The position numbers and the translations under genes were made by a program. This document shows, piece by piece, positions 16,578 through 26,566 of a stretch of DNA of 34,661 bases. The notes below the pieces were generated by a model. The model saw only the letters and a list, made by a program, of their open reading frames with translations. It was not told the DNA's origin and did no database searches. Source of the DNA: Oscillospiraceae bacterium (GTDB lineage: Bacteria; Bacillota; Clostridia; Oscillospirales; Acutalibacteraceae); NCBI GenBank assembly GCA_015065695.1, contig SVPT01000015.1:1-34661 (forward strand). Direction: 5' to 3'. How positions within the stretch are numbered: position 1 is the stretch's first letter; every line of letters begins with the position of its first letter.

Positions 16578-17138
16578 TCATTGTGAAATTAAAATTATAC
16601 ACACGCGCTTTGAGCTTATGTTCAGCGCGGTAGTAACCGCTTGCTTGACCCTTTCGTATACCAGCGGGTCCTCTGCACCCTCGCACAGCACCACAACGCC
16701 GTTGACGGTGGGCATCAGCTCGGTGCGGATAAGGGCTTCCTCTCCCTCACTGCTGTCGATGATAATGAAGCTGTTTTCGCTGTCCTCGCGGCGGTCGCTA
16801 GACTGCACTCCGCCCCCGCCTACGCTCTCCGAGCTGTCGGTACTGACCCTGTCCTCGCTTGCGTATACATACTCCCTGCCGTTTTTCAGCGTCACCATAA
16901 CCTCGGTGCGCCCTGCGCCCTCTATGCCGCTTATAAGCTGCTCAAGCCGCTGCTCAAGCTGTTCGGCATATTGTTCAGTGCTTTCAGCCTTGGCGGTCGT
17001 GCTTTGCTTGCCGCAGGCGGGCAGCATATCGCTGAAAAGCAGAAGCAGCATGGCCGTCAGCCCCATGGCAATTATCAGCTTCAGCCGTTTATTGCCTCCC
17101 TCCGAAGAGGTCTTGAGCATTTCTGTCAGTCCCATCAT
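16578..17138 (-). CDS. spoIIIAG: Stage III sporulation protein AG
   Basis: A 186-residue protein: cytoplasmic start, a membrane segment at about 21-41, an acidic coiled segment (EQYAEQLEQRLEQLISGIEG), the ring-building fold with GAGRTEVMVTLKNG, a Ser-rich loop (VSTDSSESVGGGGVQSSDR), and a conserved end with VNGVVVLCEGAEDPLVYERV. SpoIIIAG forms a large ring in the mother-cell channel. The start overlaps the spoIIIAF end by 50 bases; GGAG lies about 10 bases before the ATG pair. It is followed 17 bases later by spoIIIAH. Confidence 0.94.
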   Translation of the reverse strand: MMGLTEMLKTSSEGGNKRLKLIIAMGLTAMLLLLFSDMLPACGKQSTTAKAESTEQYAEQLEQRLEQLISGIEGAGRTEVMVTLKNGREYVYASEDRVSTDSSESVGGGGVQSSDRREDSENSFIIIDSSEGEEALIRTELMPTVNGVVVLCEGAEDPLVYERVKQAVTTALNISSKRVCIILISQ

Positions 17139-17640
17139 CTTTGTCTTTCTCCGTCTTTTGTATGTCTGTCGTTATGTCTATCCCAAGGTATTGCTCCAGT
17201 GCCGATTGCGCGGCGGCGGCTTCTGCATCTGATGTGCCTGCCAGCGTGACGGCTACCTGTCCAATTGTTATGCTGCCGTCTGCGGCAATATCCGTCTTTA
17301 CCGCAATTTCATAGGCGGAAAAACCCAACTGCCTGAGTTTTTCATCAATTATCCGGCTGACAGCACCCTCCACAGCCGCCGCGCTCTGCCGTTCAACCTG
17401 CTGCTGCAGATCGCTGCTGAGGCGGGTGTACTGTATTTCTTCTTTATTGCTGTGTCGCCATTCGCCCCCGCAGGACTGCAGACCGGAAAGCGGAGCAATG
17501 CACACACACAGCGCAAATGCCGCAAGGCACAGCCGCAGCACCTTTTCATATTTATGCTCAGGGATAAGCATATCCAGAACGGCGCATATCACAGCCGCCG
17601 CACATACCGAAATCGCCCACTCTTTCAGGGAATCCATCAT
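17089..17640 (-). CDS. spoIIIAF: Stage III sporulation protein AF
   Basis: A 183-residue protein with two membrane segments (about 8-28 and 36-54: LRLCLAAFALCVCIAPLSG) and a soluble C-terminal domain of the ring-building type (AYEIAVKTDIAADGSI). Part of the AA-AH channel complex. The start is ATG 17640, next to the spoIIIAE stop; a longer GTG start at 17652 would overlap it. The last 50 bases overlap spoIIIAG. Confidence 0.92.
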   Translation of the reverse strand: MMDSLKEWAISVCAAAVICAVLDMLIPEHKYEKVLRLCLAAFALCVCIAPLSGLQSCGGEWRHSNKEEIQYTRLSSDLQQQVERQSAAAVEGAVSRIIDEKLRQLGFSAYEIAVKTDIAADGSITIGQVAVTLAGTSDAEAAAAQSALEQYLGIDITTDIQKTEKDKDDGTDRNAQDLFGGRQ

Positions 17641-17641
17641 A

Positions 17642-18778
17642 TCACCCCACACTCCCCAGCAAGATTGCGGAGGACACTATCAGCACCGCCGCACAGAATA
17701 GCAGCAGCGACAGCATGACCTCAAGTGAAGCAGTCACTGCACGCAGCAGCCGTGATGCGCTCTTTACCTCCAGCATATCAGCAAGCATACGGCAAAGCTC
17801 CATTCCCAGCAGCCAGATGACAGTGCGGATAAGGGGCGGCAGGCAGATAAAGGCGATGGCAATTATTCCAAAGCCGCCCACCGATGCCCGCATGACCGAA
17901 AGACAGCCCTGCACTGAGGCAAGCGCGTCGCTTATCGCGCCACCGATGACCGGCACAGTGCCGGAAACCAGAAATTTCAGTGCCTTGCCGCTTGCCTTGT
18001 CCGCAGCGGCAGAAACCGCAGAGGTCACGCCCAGAAAGCCGGTGAACAGCATTGCAAGCAGCCCCAGAAGCCACTTTACACGCTTTTCGATAAACTCCGT
18101 AAGCCCCTCCAGCCGAAGGGTGGGTGAAAGCGCCGAGGCTGTGGAGATGGCAAGGAAGATGCGCAGCAACGGCAGCACTGCCTGCGATATGACCACATTG
18201 ATGCCGCTGTTAAGCCCCAGCATGAACGCATTGTAGCCTGAGGCCGCCAAAGGGTGTCCACCTGCGGCACAGGCTGCGGCAAAGACCGGCACAAACACTG
18301 CGCCAAAGCCACACATTCCCTCCATCGTCCTGCCCGCATCGGCAATGTGCATTGCAACAGGCGCCGCTGCCGCAGTGCATATTGCAATGGTGGCGGCGGC
18401 AGCCGCAGGAGCAGCCAGCTTGCTGTCGGCAAAGGAACTGCGCAGCCCCTCAATAAGCGCGCACAGCACCACCAGCCCTGCCGTAACCGCACAGGCGGCA
18501 ATGGGCGCGGTACTGCTTTCCTTTGCCGTTTCCGTCAGCAGGTCGGTTATGCTTTCGTAGGAAACGCTGATGCCCTGCTCCATACCCTGCTGCGTGATAC
18601 CCGCCTCCTCCAATGCTTCGGCGGTTTCCTTTGGCAGGGCTTCCTCAAGAAGATAGCTGCCCCCTGCCTGTCTTTGCTGCTCAAGGATTATTTCCGTGTC
18701 CGTTACCTCTGCGACGGCGGGTGCGGCAAAAGCGCACATCAGCCAGAGCAGTGCCACAACAGCCTTTACACACTTCAT
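17642..18778 (-). CDS. spoIIIAE: Stage III sporulation protein AE
   Basis: A 378-residue polytopic membrane protein with a cleavable-looking signal (about 1-23, ending AAPAVAEV), a variable linker, then seven or so hydrophobic segments from about residue 95 to the end (for example GLVVLCALIEGL, AAAAATIAICTAAAAPVAM, LLGLLAMLFTGFLGVTSAVSAA, VMLSLLLFCAAVLIVSSAILL). It is the large membrane core of the channel. GGAG lies 11 bases before the ATG. Length is near the Bacillus value of about 400. Confidence 0.95.
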   Translation of the reverse strand: MKCVKAVVALLWLMCAFAAPAVAEVTDTEIILEQQRQAGGSYLLEEALPKETAEALEEAGITQQGMEQGISVSYESITDLLTETAKESSTAPIAACAVTAGLVVLCALIEGLRSSFADSKLAAPAAAAATIAICTAAAAPVAMHIADAGRTMEGMCGFGAVFVPVFAAACAAGGHPLAASGYNAFMLGLNSGINVVISQAVLPLLRIFLAISTASALSPTLRLEGLTEFIEKRVKWLLGLLAMLFTGFLGVTSAVSAAADKASGKALKFLVSGTVPVIGGAISDALASVQGCLSVMRASVGGFGIIAIAFICLPPLIRTVIWLLGMELCRMLADMLEVKSASRLLRAVTASLEVMLSLLLFCAAVLIVSSAILLGSVG

Positions 18779-18798
18779 TTGCTTTTTCGCTCCGTCCT

Positions 18799-19197
18799 TT
18801 ATACTCCGTTGATTATATTGACCGACAGGTCAAGCACCCGCTGCAGCAGCGGCAGGGTGAGCAGCACTATTGCAACCTTGCCCGCAAGCTCTATGCGTGA
18901 GGCAAGCGCTGCCTGTCCGCCGTCCCTGCAAACGTCCGACGCAAGCTGTGCCACAAGACACACGCCAAAGGCCTTCAGCACAGGAGTAATCAGCGAGCTG
19001 TCTGTGCCCACCGACTGCGAAATGCGTGTCAGCTCGGTAATCAGCGGGCTGATACAGCCCAGCACTGCGGCAAAAAGCACCACACCCGCGGCAATGCTTA
19101 CGGCGGCAGCCATATCAGGGCGGTACTGCTGCACCACAAGCACCAGCATACATGCAACCACTGCACAGCCCGCCAGTCTGATAATATCCATGCTCAC
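18799..19197 (-). CDS. spoIIIAD: Stage III sporulation protein AD
   Basis: A 132-residue membrane protein with four hydrophobic segments (for example MAAAVSIAAGVVLFAAVLGCI and VAIVLLTLPLLQRVLDLSVNII) and the SpoIIIAD signature VLKAFGVCLVAQLASDVCRDGGQ. The GTG start overlaps the spoIIIAC stop by 4 bases; an ATG two codons later is an alternative. It is a small channel component of the mother-cell membrane. Confidence 0.94.
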   Translation of the reverse strand: MSMDIIRLAGCAVVACMLVLVVQQYRPDMAAAVSIAAGVVLFAAVLGCISPLITELTRISQSVGTDSSLITPVLKAFGVCLVAQLASDVCRDGGQAALASRIELAGKVAIVLLTLPLLQRVLDLSVNIINGV

Positions 19198-19388
19198 AGC
19201 CCAAACACCGACTTTACTGTTTCAAAGAGGTTGTTTATCTCGGTAATGAGCATCATCAGCACCACCACAATGCCGGCAAGGGTGGTCATCATGGCTTGCT
19301 CCTCTCTGCCCGCGCGGATAAGCACCTGATTAAGCACCGCCACGATGATGCCTACGGCGGCTATCTTGAAGATTAGGTCAACATTCAT
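19194..19388 (-). CDS. spoIIIAC: Stage III sporulation protein AC
   Basis: A 64-residue protein with two hydrophobic segments (IFKIAAVGIIVAVLNQVLI and MMTTLAGIVVVLMMLITEI) joined by a polar turn RAGREEQA, the exact SpoIIIAC layout. GGAGG lies 8 bases before the ATG. It is first in the AC-AH unit because the opposite-strand gene separates it from spoIIIAB; a sigma-E-like promoter at 19438-19467 can drive it. Confidence 0.95.
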   Translation of the reverse strand: MNVDLIFKIAAVGIIVAVLNQVLIRAGREEQAMMTTLAGIVVVLMMLITEINNLFETVKSVFGL

Positions 19389-19437
19389 CTGCCTGTCCTC
19401 CCAACTATGTGTTTTCCGTTGATGCCAAGTCTGCTAA

Positions 19438-19467
19438 AAGGTATGCGGGAGTGTTATGTATTATTAC
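19438..19467 (-). promoter_or_regulatory. Sigma-E-like promoter before spoIIIAC
   Basis: On the minus strand, GTAATAAT (19460-19467), 14 bases, then CATACCTT (19438-19445). It matches the cwlD promoter at 5711-5740 in the upstream box and the spacing. It would give spoIIIAC-AH their own transcript, which they need because the plus-strand gene cuts them off from spoIIIAA-AB. Confidence 0.6.
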
Positions 19468-19476
19468 TGCAATCGG

Positions 19477-19505
19477 TTGACAAATAATCTTCCGGAAGAT
19501 AATAT
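19477..19505 (+). promoter_or_regulatory. Strong sigma-A-type promoter for the gene inside spoIIIA
   Basis: Perfect -35 TTGACA (19477-19482), a 17-base spacer, and -10 TAATAT (19500-19505). It is divergent from the spoIIIAC promoter, whose -35 box lies 10 bases away. Confidence 0.7.
19487..19500. promoter_or_regulatory. Perfect 14-bp palindrome in the promoter spacer (operator candidate)
   Basis: ATCTTCCGGAAGAT is a perfect palindrome lying between the -35 and -10 boxes, touching the first base of the -10. A bound dimer would block RNA polymerase. No regulator gene is adjacent to identify it. Confidence 0.6.
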
Positions 19506-19539
19506 GGAAATATCAAAATAATAAAGGAGAGTGAAAACA

Positions 19540-20169
19540 ATGAAAAAGAACGCCGCCCGCTACACCGTTATGCAGAGAAAGGGTCTGCAGTGGCTGTGCG
19601 TATTCGGCGCAGCGTTGTTCATGGGGATTTATGTACTCTTTCTCCGCACCGCCAATCTCCCTCCCGTAACCCAATGGAGCGGCAATGATTGGTCATTGAG
19701 CGGCTGCTTCTTTGCCTTTATCGCCCTCTTCCTCGTGGTGCTGTGGTTTATCCGTCGCCCCCGTGTGCGTGTCAGCGGCAGAAGAATATTCTTCTATCCC
19801 CGCTTCGGCTTCATGCGGGAAACCGACGCGGACACTCTACGCGAAAAGGCTGAGATACGCAGAAAACGCAGCGCAATCCTTGAGCCGGTGGGCAGTCTTA
19901 ATCCACCTCCCGGCGAGATTTACGACAACTGCCGTTTTTTCTACCCCGAACGCATCAGCTATTACATAGACGGCAGACTGGTGCTGCGCTACAGCACACT
20001 GATGCGCAACCACGAGCTGCTCACCCTGCTGCTTGCGCCGGAAAAGGATAAGCTGCCCGAGGTCACTGCGGAAAATGTGACTGTCTGCCCGCTGTGCGGC
20101 GCAAAGTACCTTGACGAGGGAAATGGCTGCCCTGCCTGCGGGATTAAGTATTTTTATGTAATTGATTAA
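19540..20169 (+). CDS. Unknown membrane protein with C-terminal zinc ribbon, inside the spoIIIA cluster
   Basis: A 209-residue protein that I do not recognise. It has a basic N-terminus, membrane segments at about 16-35 and 54-71, then a basic cytoplasmic part (IRRPRVRVSGRR, EIRRKRSA), a middle region with FFYPERISYYIDGRLVLRYST, and a zinc ribbon formed by Cys183, Cys186, Cys197 and Cys200 (CPLCG and CPACG). The ATG at 19540 has AGGAG 10 bases upstream; an in-frame GTG at 19531 is too near that site. It is on the strand opposite to spoIIIA, has its own promoter with a palindrome and a hairpin terminator, and GC content like its neighbours. It is a free-standing unit placed between spoIIIAB and spoIIIAC. 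Confidence 0.8.
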   Translation: MKKNAARYTVMQRKGLQWLCVFGAALFMGIYVLFLRTANLPPVTQWSGNDWSLSGCFFAFIALFLVVLWFIRRPRVRVSGRRIFFYPRFGFMRETDADTLREKAEIRRKRSAILEPVGSLNPPPGEIYDNCRFFYPERISYYIDGRLVLRYSTLMRNHELLTLLLAPEKDKLPEVTAENVTVCPLCGAKYLDEGNGCPACGIKYFYVID

Positions 20170-20193
20170 CAATCCAATAGAGTCCTCATAAAG

Positions 20194-20229
20194 AAAGCCG
20201 TCCATTCATCACCCCGAATGGACGGCTTT
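20194..20229. terminator. Bidirectional hairpin terminator between convergent genes
   Basis: Arms AAAGCCGTCCATTC (20194-20207) and GAATGGACGGCTTT (20216-20229) pair perfectly over 14 bp with an 8-base loop. T-rich bases flank it on both strands, so it can end the plus-strand gene and the spoIIIAA-AB transcript. Confidence 0.75.
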
Positions 20230-20237
20230 CCTATCCC

Positions 20238-20735
20238 CTAAACAATCAGAATGACCACCGCCATACCGCACAGCACCGAGCATGACAGATACAGTTTTGA
20301 CTTTGCGGTCAACTCGCTGCGGGCCTGCTCGTAAAGCTGTGTGAAACGGTGCAGTGCCGCTTCCAGTCGTTTTACCTCGCCATCGGTGTCGCTACGCCCC
20401 ATGCCTGTGCCAAGCTCGATAAGCGCACGCTTTTCCTCGGGAATCAGCAGATTGGTTTCTGTGCTTTCCGCTATGGCAGCTTCCCATGCGCCGCGAAAGC
20501 CCTCTCCACCTGCAACGTGCTGAGCGCACAGCCTGAGAAATTCCGCTCTGCTGTCAGCGTTTTCCGCAGCAAGCTGCTCGGGCGGCAGACGGCGGTACTG
20601 CACAGCAGTCATAGCCTCACGGGAGAATATGCATATGTCCTCCAGCAGACGCACCCGCGTTTTTATGCGGCTGCACAGCTCCACGCCAAAGAGCAGTGCG
20701 CACACCACTGCCGCCGCACAGCATATCAGCCGCAT
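20238..20735 (-). CDS. spoIIIAB: Stage III sporulation protein AB
   Basis: A 165-residue protein of the GspF-like type with N-terminal (about 2-18) and C-terminal (about 147-164) membrane segments around a helical domain containing LLEDICIFSREAMTAVQYRRLPP and LIELGTGMGRSD. It is the mother-cell membrane partner of the SpoIIIAA ATPase. GGAGG lies 7 bases before the ATG. It overlaps spoIIIAA by 10 bases. Normally spoIIIAC follows; here a convergent gene does. Confidence 0.94.
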   Translation of the reverse strand: MRLICCAAAVVCALLFGVELCSRIKTRVRLLEDICIFSREAMTAVQYRRLPPEQLAAENADSRAEFLRLCAQHVAGGEGFRGAWEAAIAESTETNLLIPEEKRALIELGTGMGRSDTDGEVKRLEAALHRFTQLYEQARSELTAKSKLYLSCSVLCGMAVVILIV

Positions 20736-21676
20736 AGCTGCACCTCCCCATCAAGTAACTGCTCTGAGGAGTAGATTCCAGCAACCGCCGATGGAGCAGA
20801 CCTTCCGCAAAGCAGTGCCACACGGCGGAAAGCCCCTGTGTGAAGAAGCGAAATAAGCTGGGGCCGCCGCGCAAGGTCGTCCACACTGCCTGCGTGTACC
20901 GACATGATAAGTACTGCACCCGCGCCGGCACACATACGCACAGCCGCCACGTCCTCATCAGCCCCCACCTCGTCACAGATGATAACATCGGGAGAAAGAC
21001 AGCGCACCGCCTGCAGCATACCCTCTGCGCGGGGGTACCCGTCCAGCACGTCGGTACACCGCCCCACATCGCAGCAAGGAATACCGCCGCACACCGCCGC
21101 CAGCTCGCCCTTTTCGTCAACCACAGCAACCCGCCTGCGAATACCGTCTGCCCTGCCCTCGGACAAGGCTTTTGCCATATCCCGCAGAATGGTAGTCTTT
21201 CCGCTGCAGGGCGAACCGGCAATAACAGCACCGCACAGCCCATTGGCAAACAGCCTGCGCATACATTCGTCCGCACAGCCCATGCGCTCCTTTGCAATGC
21301 GCAGATTGACCGAGGATATGTCGCGCAGTGCAGTCACAGTGCCGCCGCTGACCACCGCTGTGCCGCATATACCTGCACGATGCCCGCTTCCTACGGTAAT
21401 GCACCCGCGGGCGATGTCGCTCTCTCTGCTGTACACCGCATGACCGCACAGGTTGTAGAACACCTCGTCCAGCACTGCCCTGCTGACATCCACTCCGTCA
21501 CAGGGGAAAATCTGACCTTCTGCGCAGGAAATGGCAATGGGTCTGCCGCAGCGCAGACGTATCTCGAAAGCCTCCCGCTTGAGCTTTGCGGGCAGTGCCA
21601 GCAGCGCGGAGGCAATGCCTGTCCCCAGTGCCGCTGCCGCCTCATCAAAGCATTGTATGTCCCTGTCGATATACAC
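20726..21676 (-). CDS. spoIIIAA: Stage III sporulation protein AA (ATPase)
   Basis: A 316-residue secretion-type ATPase. Walker A is AGSPCSGKTT (153-162), Walker B is DVIICDEVGADEDV, and GCITVGSGHRAGICGTAVV is a family hallmark. It powers the channel complex in the mother cell. The start is GTG at 21676, with AGGAG about 12 bases before. It is the first gene of the cluster, overlapping spoIIIAB. A possible sigma-E promoter lies at 21703-21732. Confidence 0.95.
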   Translation of the reverse strand: MYIDRDIQCFDEAAAALGTGIASALLALPAKLKREAFEIRLRCGRPIAISCAEGQIFPCDGVDVSRAVLDEVFYNLCGHAVYSRESDIARGCITVGSGHRAGICGTAVVSGGTVTALRDISSVNLRIAKERMGCADECMRRLFANGLCGAVIAGSPCSGKTTILRDMAKALSEGRADGIRRRVAVVDEKGELAAVCGGIPCCDVGRCTDVLDGYPRAEGMLQAVRCLSPDVIICDEVGADEDVAAVRMCAGAGAVLIMSVHAGSVDDLARRPQLISLLHTGAFRRVALLCGRSAPSAVAGIYSSEQLLDGEVQLCG

Positions 21677-21702
21677 GTCCGCTCACTCTCCTTTATGTCA
21701 AA

Positions 21703-21732
21703 GGATTATGCCGCTGTCCGCCACATTATGCA
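21703..21732 (-). promoter_or_regulatory. Possible sigma-E-type promoter before spoIIIAA
   Basis: On the minus strand, TGCATAAT (21725-21732), 14 bases, CATAATCC (21703-21710). The boxes match the consensus less well than those before cwlD and spoIIIAC, but the position and spacing fit. Confidence 0.4.
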
Positions 21733-21762
21733 GCCTGTCCTGTTGGTTTATCACACCATAAT

Positions 21763-21799
21763 AAAAAAGCACAGCGCAGGAAAGGCTCCTGCACTGTGC
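21763..21799 (-). terminator. Rho-independent terminator after the GGDEF gene
   Basis: Arms GCACAGCGCAGGA (21769-21781) and TCCTGCACTGTGC (21787-21799) pair with one mismatch; on the minus strand six T follow (21763-21768). It separates the GGDEF gene from spoIIIAA. Confidence 0.85.
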
Positions 21800-21823
21800 C
21801 AGATCAATTTTACGGAAATTTCG

Positions 21824-23332
21824 TCAGTTGTTGCGGTAGAGGAAAAGACTGATGAGCTTTGAAACATAGCTGAGCGAGCGCGCCTCCTCGGAGGTCCATA
21901 TGCGGGGCTGTCCCATGCAGTCGGCAAAGCCGATGTAGCCGCAGGGCTTGTCGTTGAAGAGAAGCACGCTTTGCATAAAGGAATAGATGTCGTTGATGTC
22001 GTTTTCGATGAAATACTTGTATACATTATGAGGCATGGTGGAGGTATCGTGGCAGTAGAGGATAAGATTTTCGTCCAGCAATGCCTTGTCAAAATACTCT
22101 GCAAGGTAAGGCACCAGAGGAAGCTCGGTGCGCATTTTTTCAATATTGGGGGCTGTCCACTGGCAGAACATCTTCAGCTTGTTGTCCTCGGTGCGCTGAA
22201 CAAAATACACACGGCTGACGTTGTAATGACTGCCCAGAAGCTGCAGCACCACAGGGATTGTGGTCTGGAGATTGCCGGAATTGTAGAGTATCTTGAAAAT
22301 ATAGTCGGTAAGCTGCTCGGAAACGCCCAGATTTGGTCGTTCCATGATGTCGTCCGGCTCTCTTTGACTGAACAGGCAGGTGTCCTGAAGGGCATCGTCA
22401 AAGAAGCAATAGCGGTCCTTGCCATCGTGCTTGGCGCAGTACATGGCTTTGTCGGCATTGGAATACAGCTCGCAGTAGTTGCGGCCGTTGGAGGGGAACA
22501 TTGCAACGCCTATACTGACCGAAACATCAAGGGTCTTTTCGCCGCAGGGGAAGCTCTGGCGCAGTGCGGTGCCGATGCCCTCCGCAATGCGGATTATGCC
22601 CTTTCTCTGGCGGGCGTTCTTGAGGAGAATTATAAATTCATCACCGCCGATGCGGCACACTATATCTCCCTTTCGGCAGATGCTGCGCAGCTTGGAGGCA
22701 ATGTCGGTAAGCAGTGCATCGCCGAAGGGGTGACCCAGACAGTCGTTGACACGCTTGAAGTTGTCCACATCGCACAGCAGCAGCGCGTGCTGCACGGCAG
22801 TGCCGTGGGTGCTGATGTATTCGTCAATGACCGACTGAGCGGCACGCTTGTTTAGCAGACCTGTCAGCGGGTCCTGATCCATCTGGGAAAGCAGCGACTT
22901 GGTCTTGTTTTCCAGCGCGATAAGGCGGCGGTTATTGACCAGACGCATGGTGAGCAGAAGCACGCGGTTTTCTTCGCTGAAATCAATGGGAGAGCAGCTG
23001 AAGCTGAACCAGTGAAATTCTTTCAGATTGGGCGACAGTATGCGGAATTCATAGTCGTATGCGGGAATGATGTCGGAAAACTCCCTGCGCAGAGCGTTTA
23101 TATCGGCAATATCGTCAAACAGCTCCACATCGTCCGGGTGTACGTATTTCTGCTTAAGCGCGGTTATCGCGGCGGAATAGCTATCCGCCTGCCACACCTC
23201 GTTGGGAAAGCTGGACCCTGCGTGGGCAACGCATATCTTGTCATTGGTCAGGTCAATCTCGACAATGACCTCATAGCGCGAAACAAGTGATTCTATCGCA
23301 CGGCTATTTTCATAATTTGTATGCTGGCTGAT
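21824..23332 (-). CDS. PAS-GGDEF-GAF protein (diguanylate cyclase)
   Basis: A 502-residue cytoplasmic signalling protein if read from ATC at 23332. The PAS-like region is about 10-140 (SRYEVIVEIDLTNDK and YEFRILSPNLKEFHWFSF), the GGDEF domain about 145-300 with intact GGDEF at 229-233 and inhibitory RxxD at 220-223 (RKGD, five residues before), and a GAF-like C-terminus about 320-500 (VFFVQ-type strands, ending SKLISLFLYRNN). It should make cyclic-di-GMP with product feedback. Start: the only in-frame ATG/GTG/TTG start is GTG 23197, which lies inside the PAS domain without a ribosome-binding site; 45 further in-frame residues upstream look coding, and GGGAGGGG lies 6 bases before ATC 23332. 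So the start is non-canonical, or a base error hides an ATG. Confidence 0.85.
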   Translation of the reverse strand: MSQHTNYENSRAIESLVSRYEVIVEIDLTNDKICVAHAGSSFPNEVWQADSYSAAITALKQKYVHPDDVELFDDIADINALRREFSDIIPAYDYEFRILSPNLKEFHWFSFSCSPIDFSEENRVLLLTMRLVNNRRLIALENKTKSLLSQMDQDPLTGLLNKRAAQSVIDEYISTHGTAVQHALLLCDVDNFKRVNDCLGHPFGDALLTDIASKLRSICRKGDIVCRIGGDEFIILLKNARQRKGIIRIAEGIGTALRQSFPCGEKTLDVSVSIGVAMFPSNGRNYCELYSNADKAMYCAKHDGKDRYCFFDDALQDTCLFSQREPDDIMERPNLGVSEQLTDYIFKILYNSGNLQTTIPVVLQLLGSHYNVSRVYFVQRTEDNKLKMFCQWTAPNIEKMRTELPLVPYLAEYFDKALLDENLILYCHDTSTMPHNVYKYFIENDINDIYSFMQSVLLFNDKPCGYIGFADCMGQPRIWTSEEARSLSYVSKLISLFLYRNN

Positions 23333-23415
23333 AGACTTCCCCTCCCATCAATTGTCATAAATCAGCAAAAATGCGCCCCGCAGACCACAATTCATAACCA
23401 ATAACCATAGGTCTT

Positions 23416-23448
23416 TTATGCGCATAATGACACAGCATAATTGTCATT
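23416..23448. repeat. Two overlapping palindromes in the GGDEF leader
   Basis: TTATGCGCATAA (23416-23427) is a perfect 12-bp palindrome; AATGACA (23426-23432) and TGTCATT (23442-23448) form a 7-bp inverted repeat with a 9-base centre. They lie just downstream of the promoter at 23467-23495, a usual place for a repressor. They do not match a cyclic-di-GMP riboswitch. Confidence 0.45.
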
Positions 23449-23466
23449 ACAAAAATCACAACTAAT

Positions 23467-23495
23467 ATAATACAACAAATGAGGGTAATAGTAAA
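23467..23495 (-). promoter_or_regulatory. Probable promoter of the GGDEF gene
   Basis: On the minus strand, -35 TTTACT (23490-23495), a 17-base spacer and -10 TATTAT (23467-23472). The leader to the start at 23332 would be about 130 bases. The 305 bases between this gene and secA hold only this promoter, the palindromes and the secA terminator. Confidence 0.5.
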
Positions 23496-23536
23496 GGACT
23501 TTTTTAATAATATTTACTTAATGTGGGGATTTTCGT

Positions 23537-23576
23537 AACAAACGCCCTGCTGCGCAATGGCAACAGGGCGTTTGTT
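23537..23576 (-). terminator. Hairpin terminator after secA
   Basis: Arms AACAAACGCCCTG (23537-23549) and CAGGGCGTTTGTT (23564-23576) pair perfectly over 13 bp with a 14-base loop; on the minus strand the lower arm ends GTTTGTT. The T-run is weak. Confidence 0.7.
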
Positions 23577-23637
23577 GGACAACATATATTACTCAGCACC
23601 GCATTATGCGGCGTTACCTCACAATATAGTGGGGAAT

Positions 23638-26409
<2,772 letters not shown>

Positions 26410-26480
26410 TGCAAATAAACCTCCATAAGCCGCAGCACGGCAAATAAGTAACATTATCGCATTATTATACGCATTTAAAT

Positions 26481-26509
26481 ATTATACTATAATCTTGTTC
26501 AAATAGCAA
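26481..26509 (-). promoter_or_regulatory. Sigma-A-type promoter of secA
   Basis: On the minus strand, -35 TTGCTA (26504-26509), a 17-base spacer and perfect -10 TATAAT (26481-26486). The leader to the ATG is about 65 bases. Confidence 0.65.
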
Positions 26510-26566
26510 GCACTTTAATAATAGTAAACAATATTTGATTTTATGCGGCAAGTTCCCAACAATATA

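Noticed and set aside
23333-23466. Cyclic-di-GMP riboswitch in the GGDEF leader
   Set aside because: The expected GEMM-type core elements (conserved GCACAGGGCAAACC-like and GGGACGCAAAGCC-like segments) are absent.
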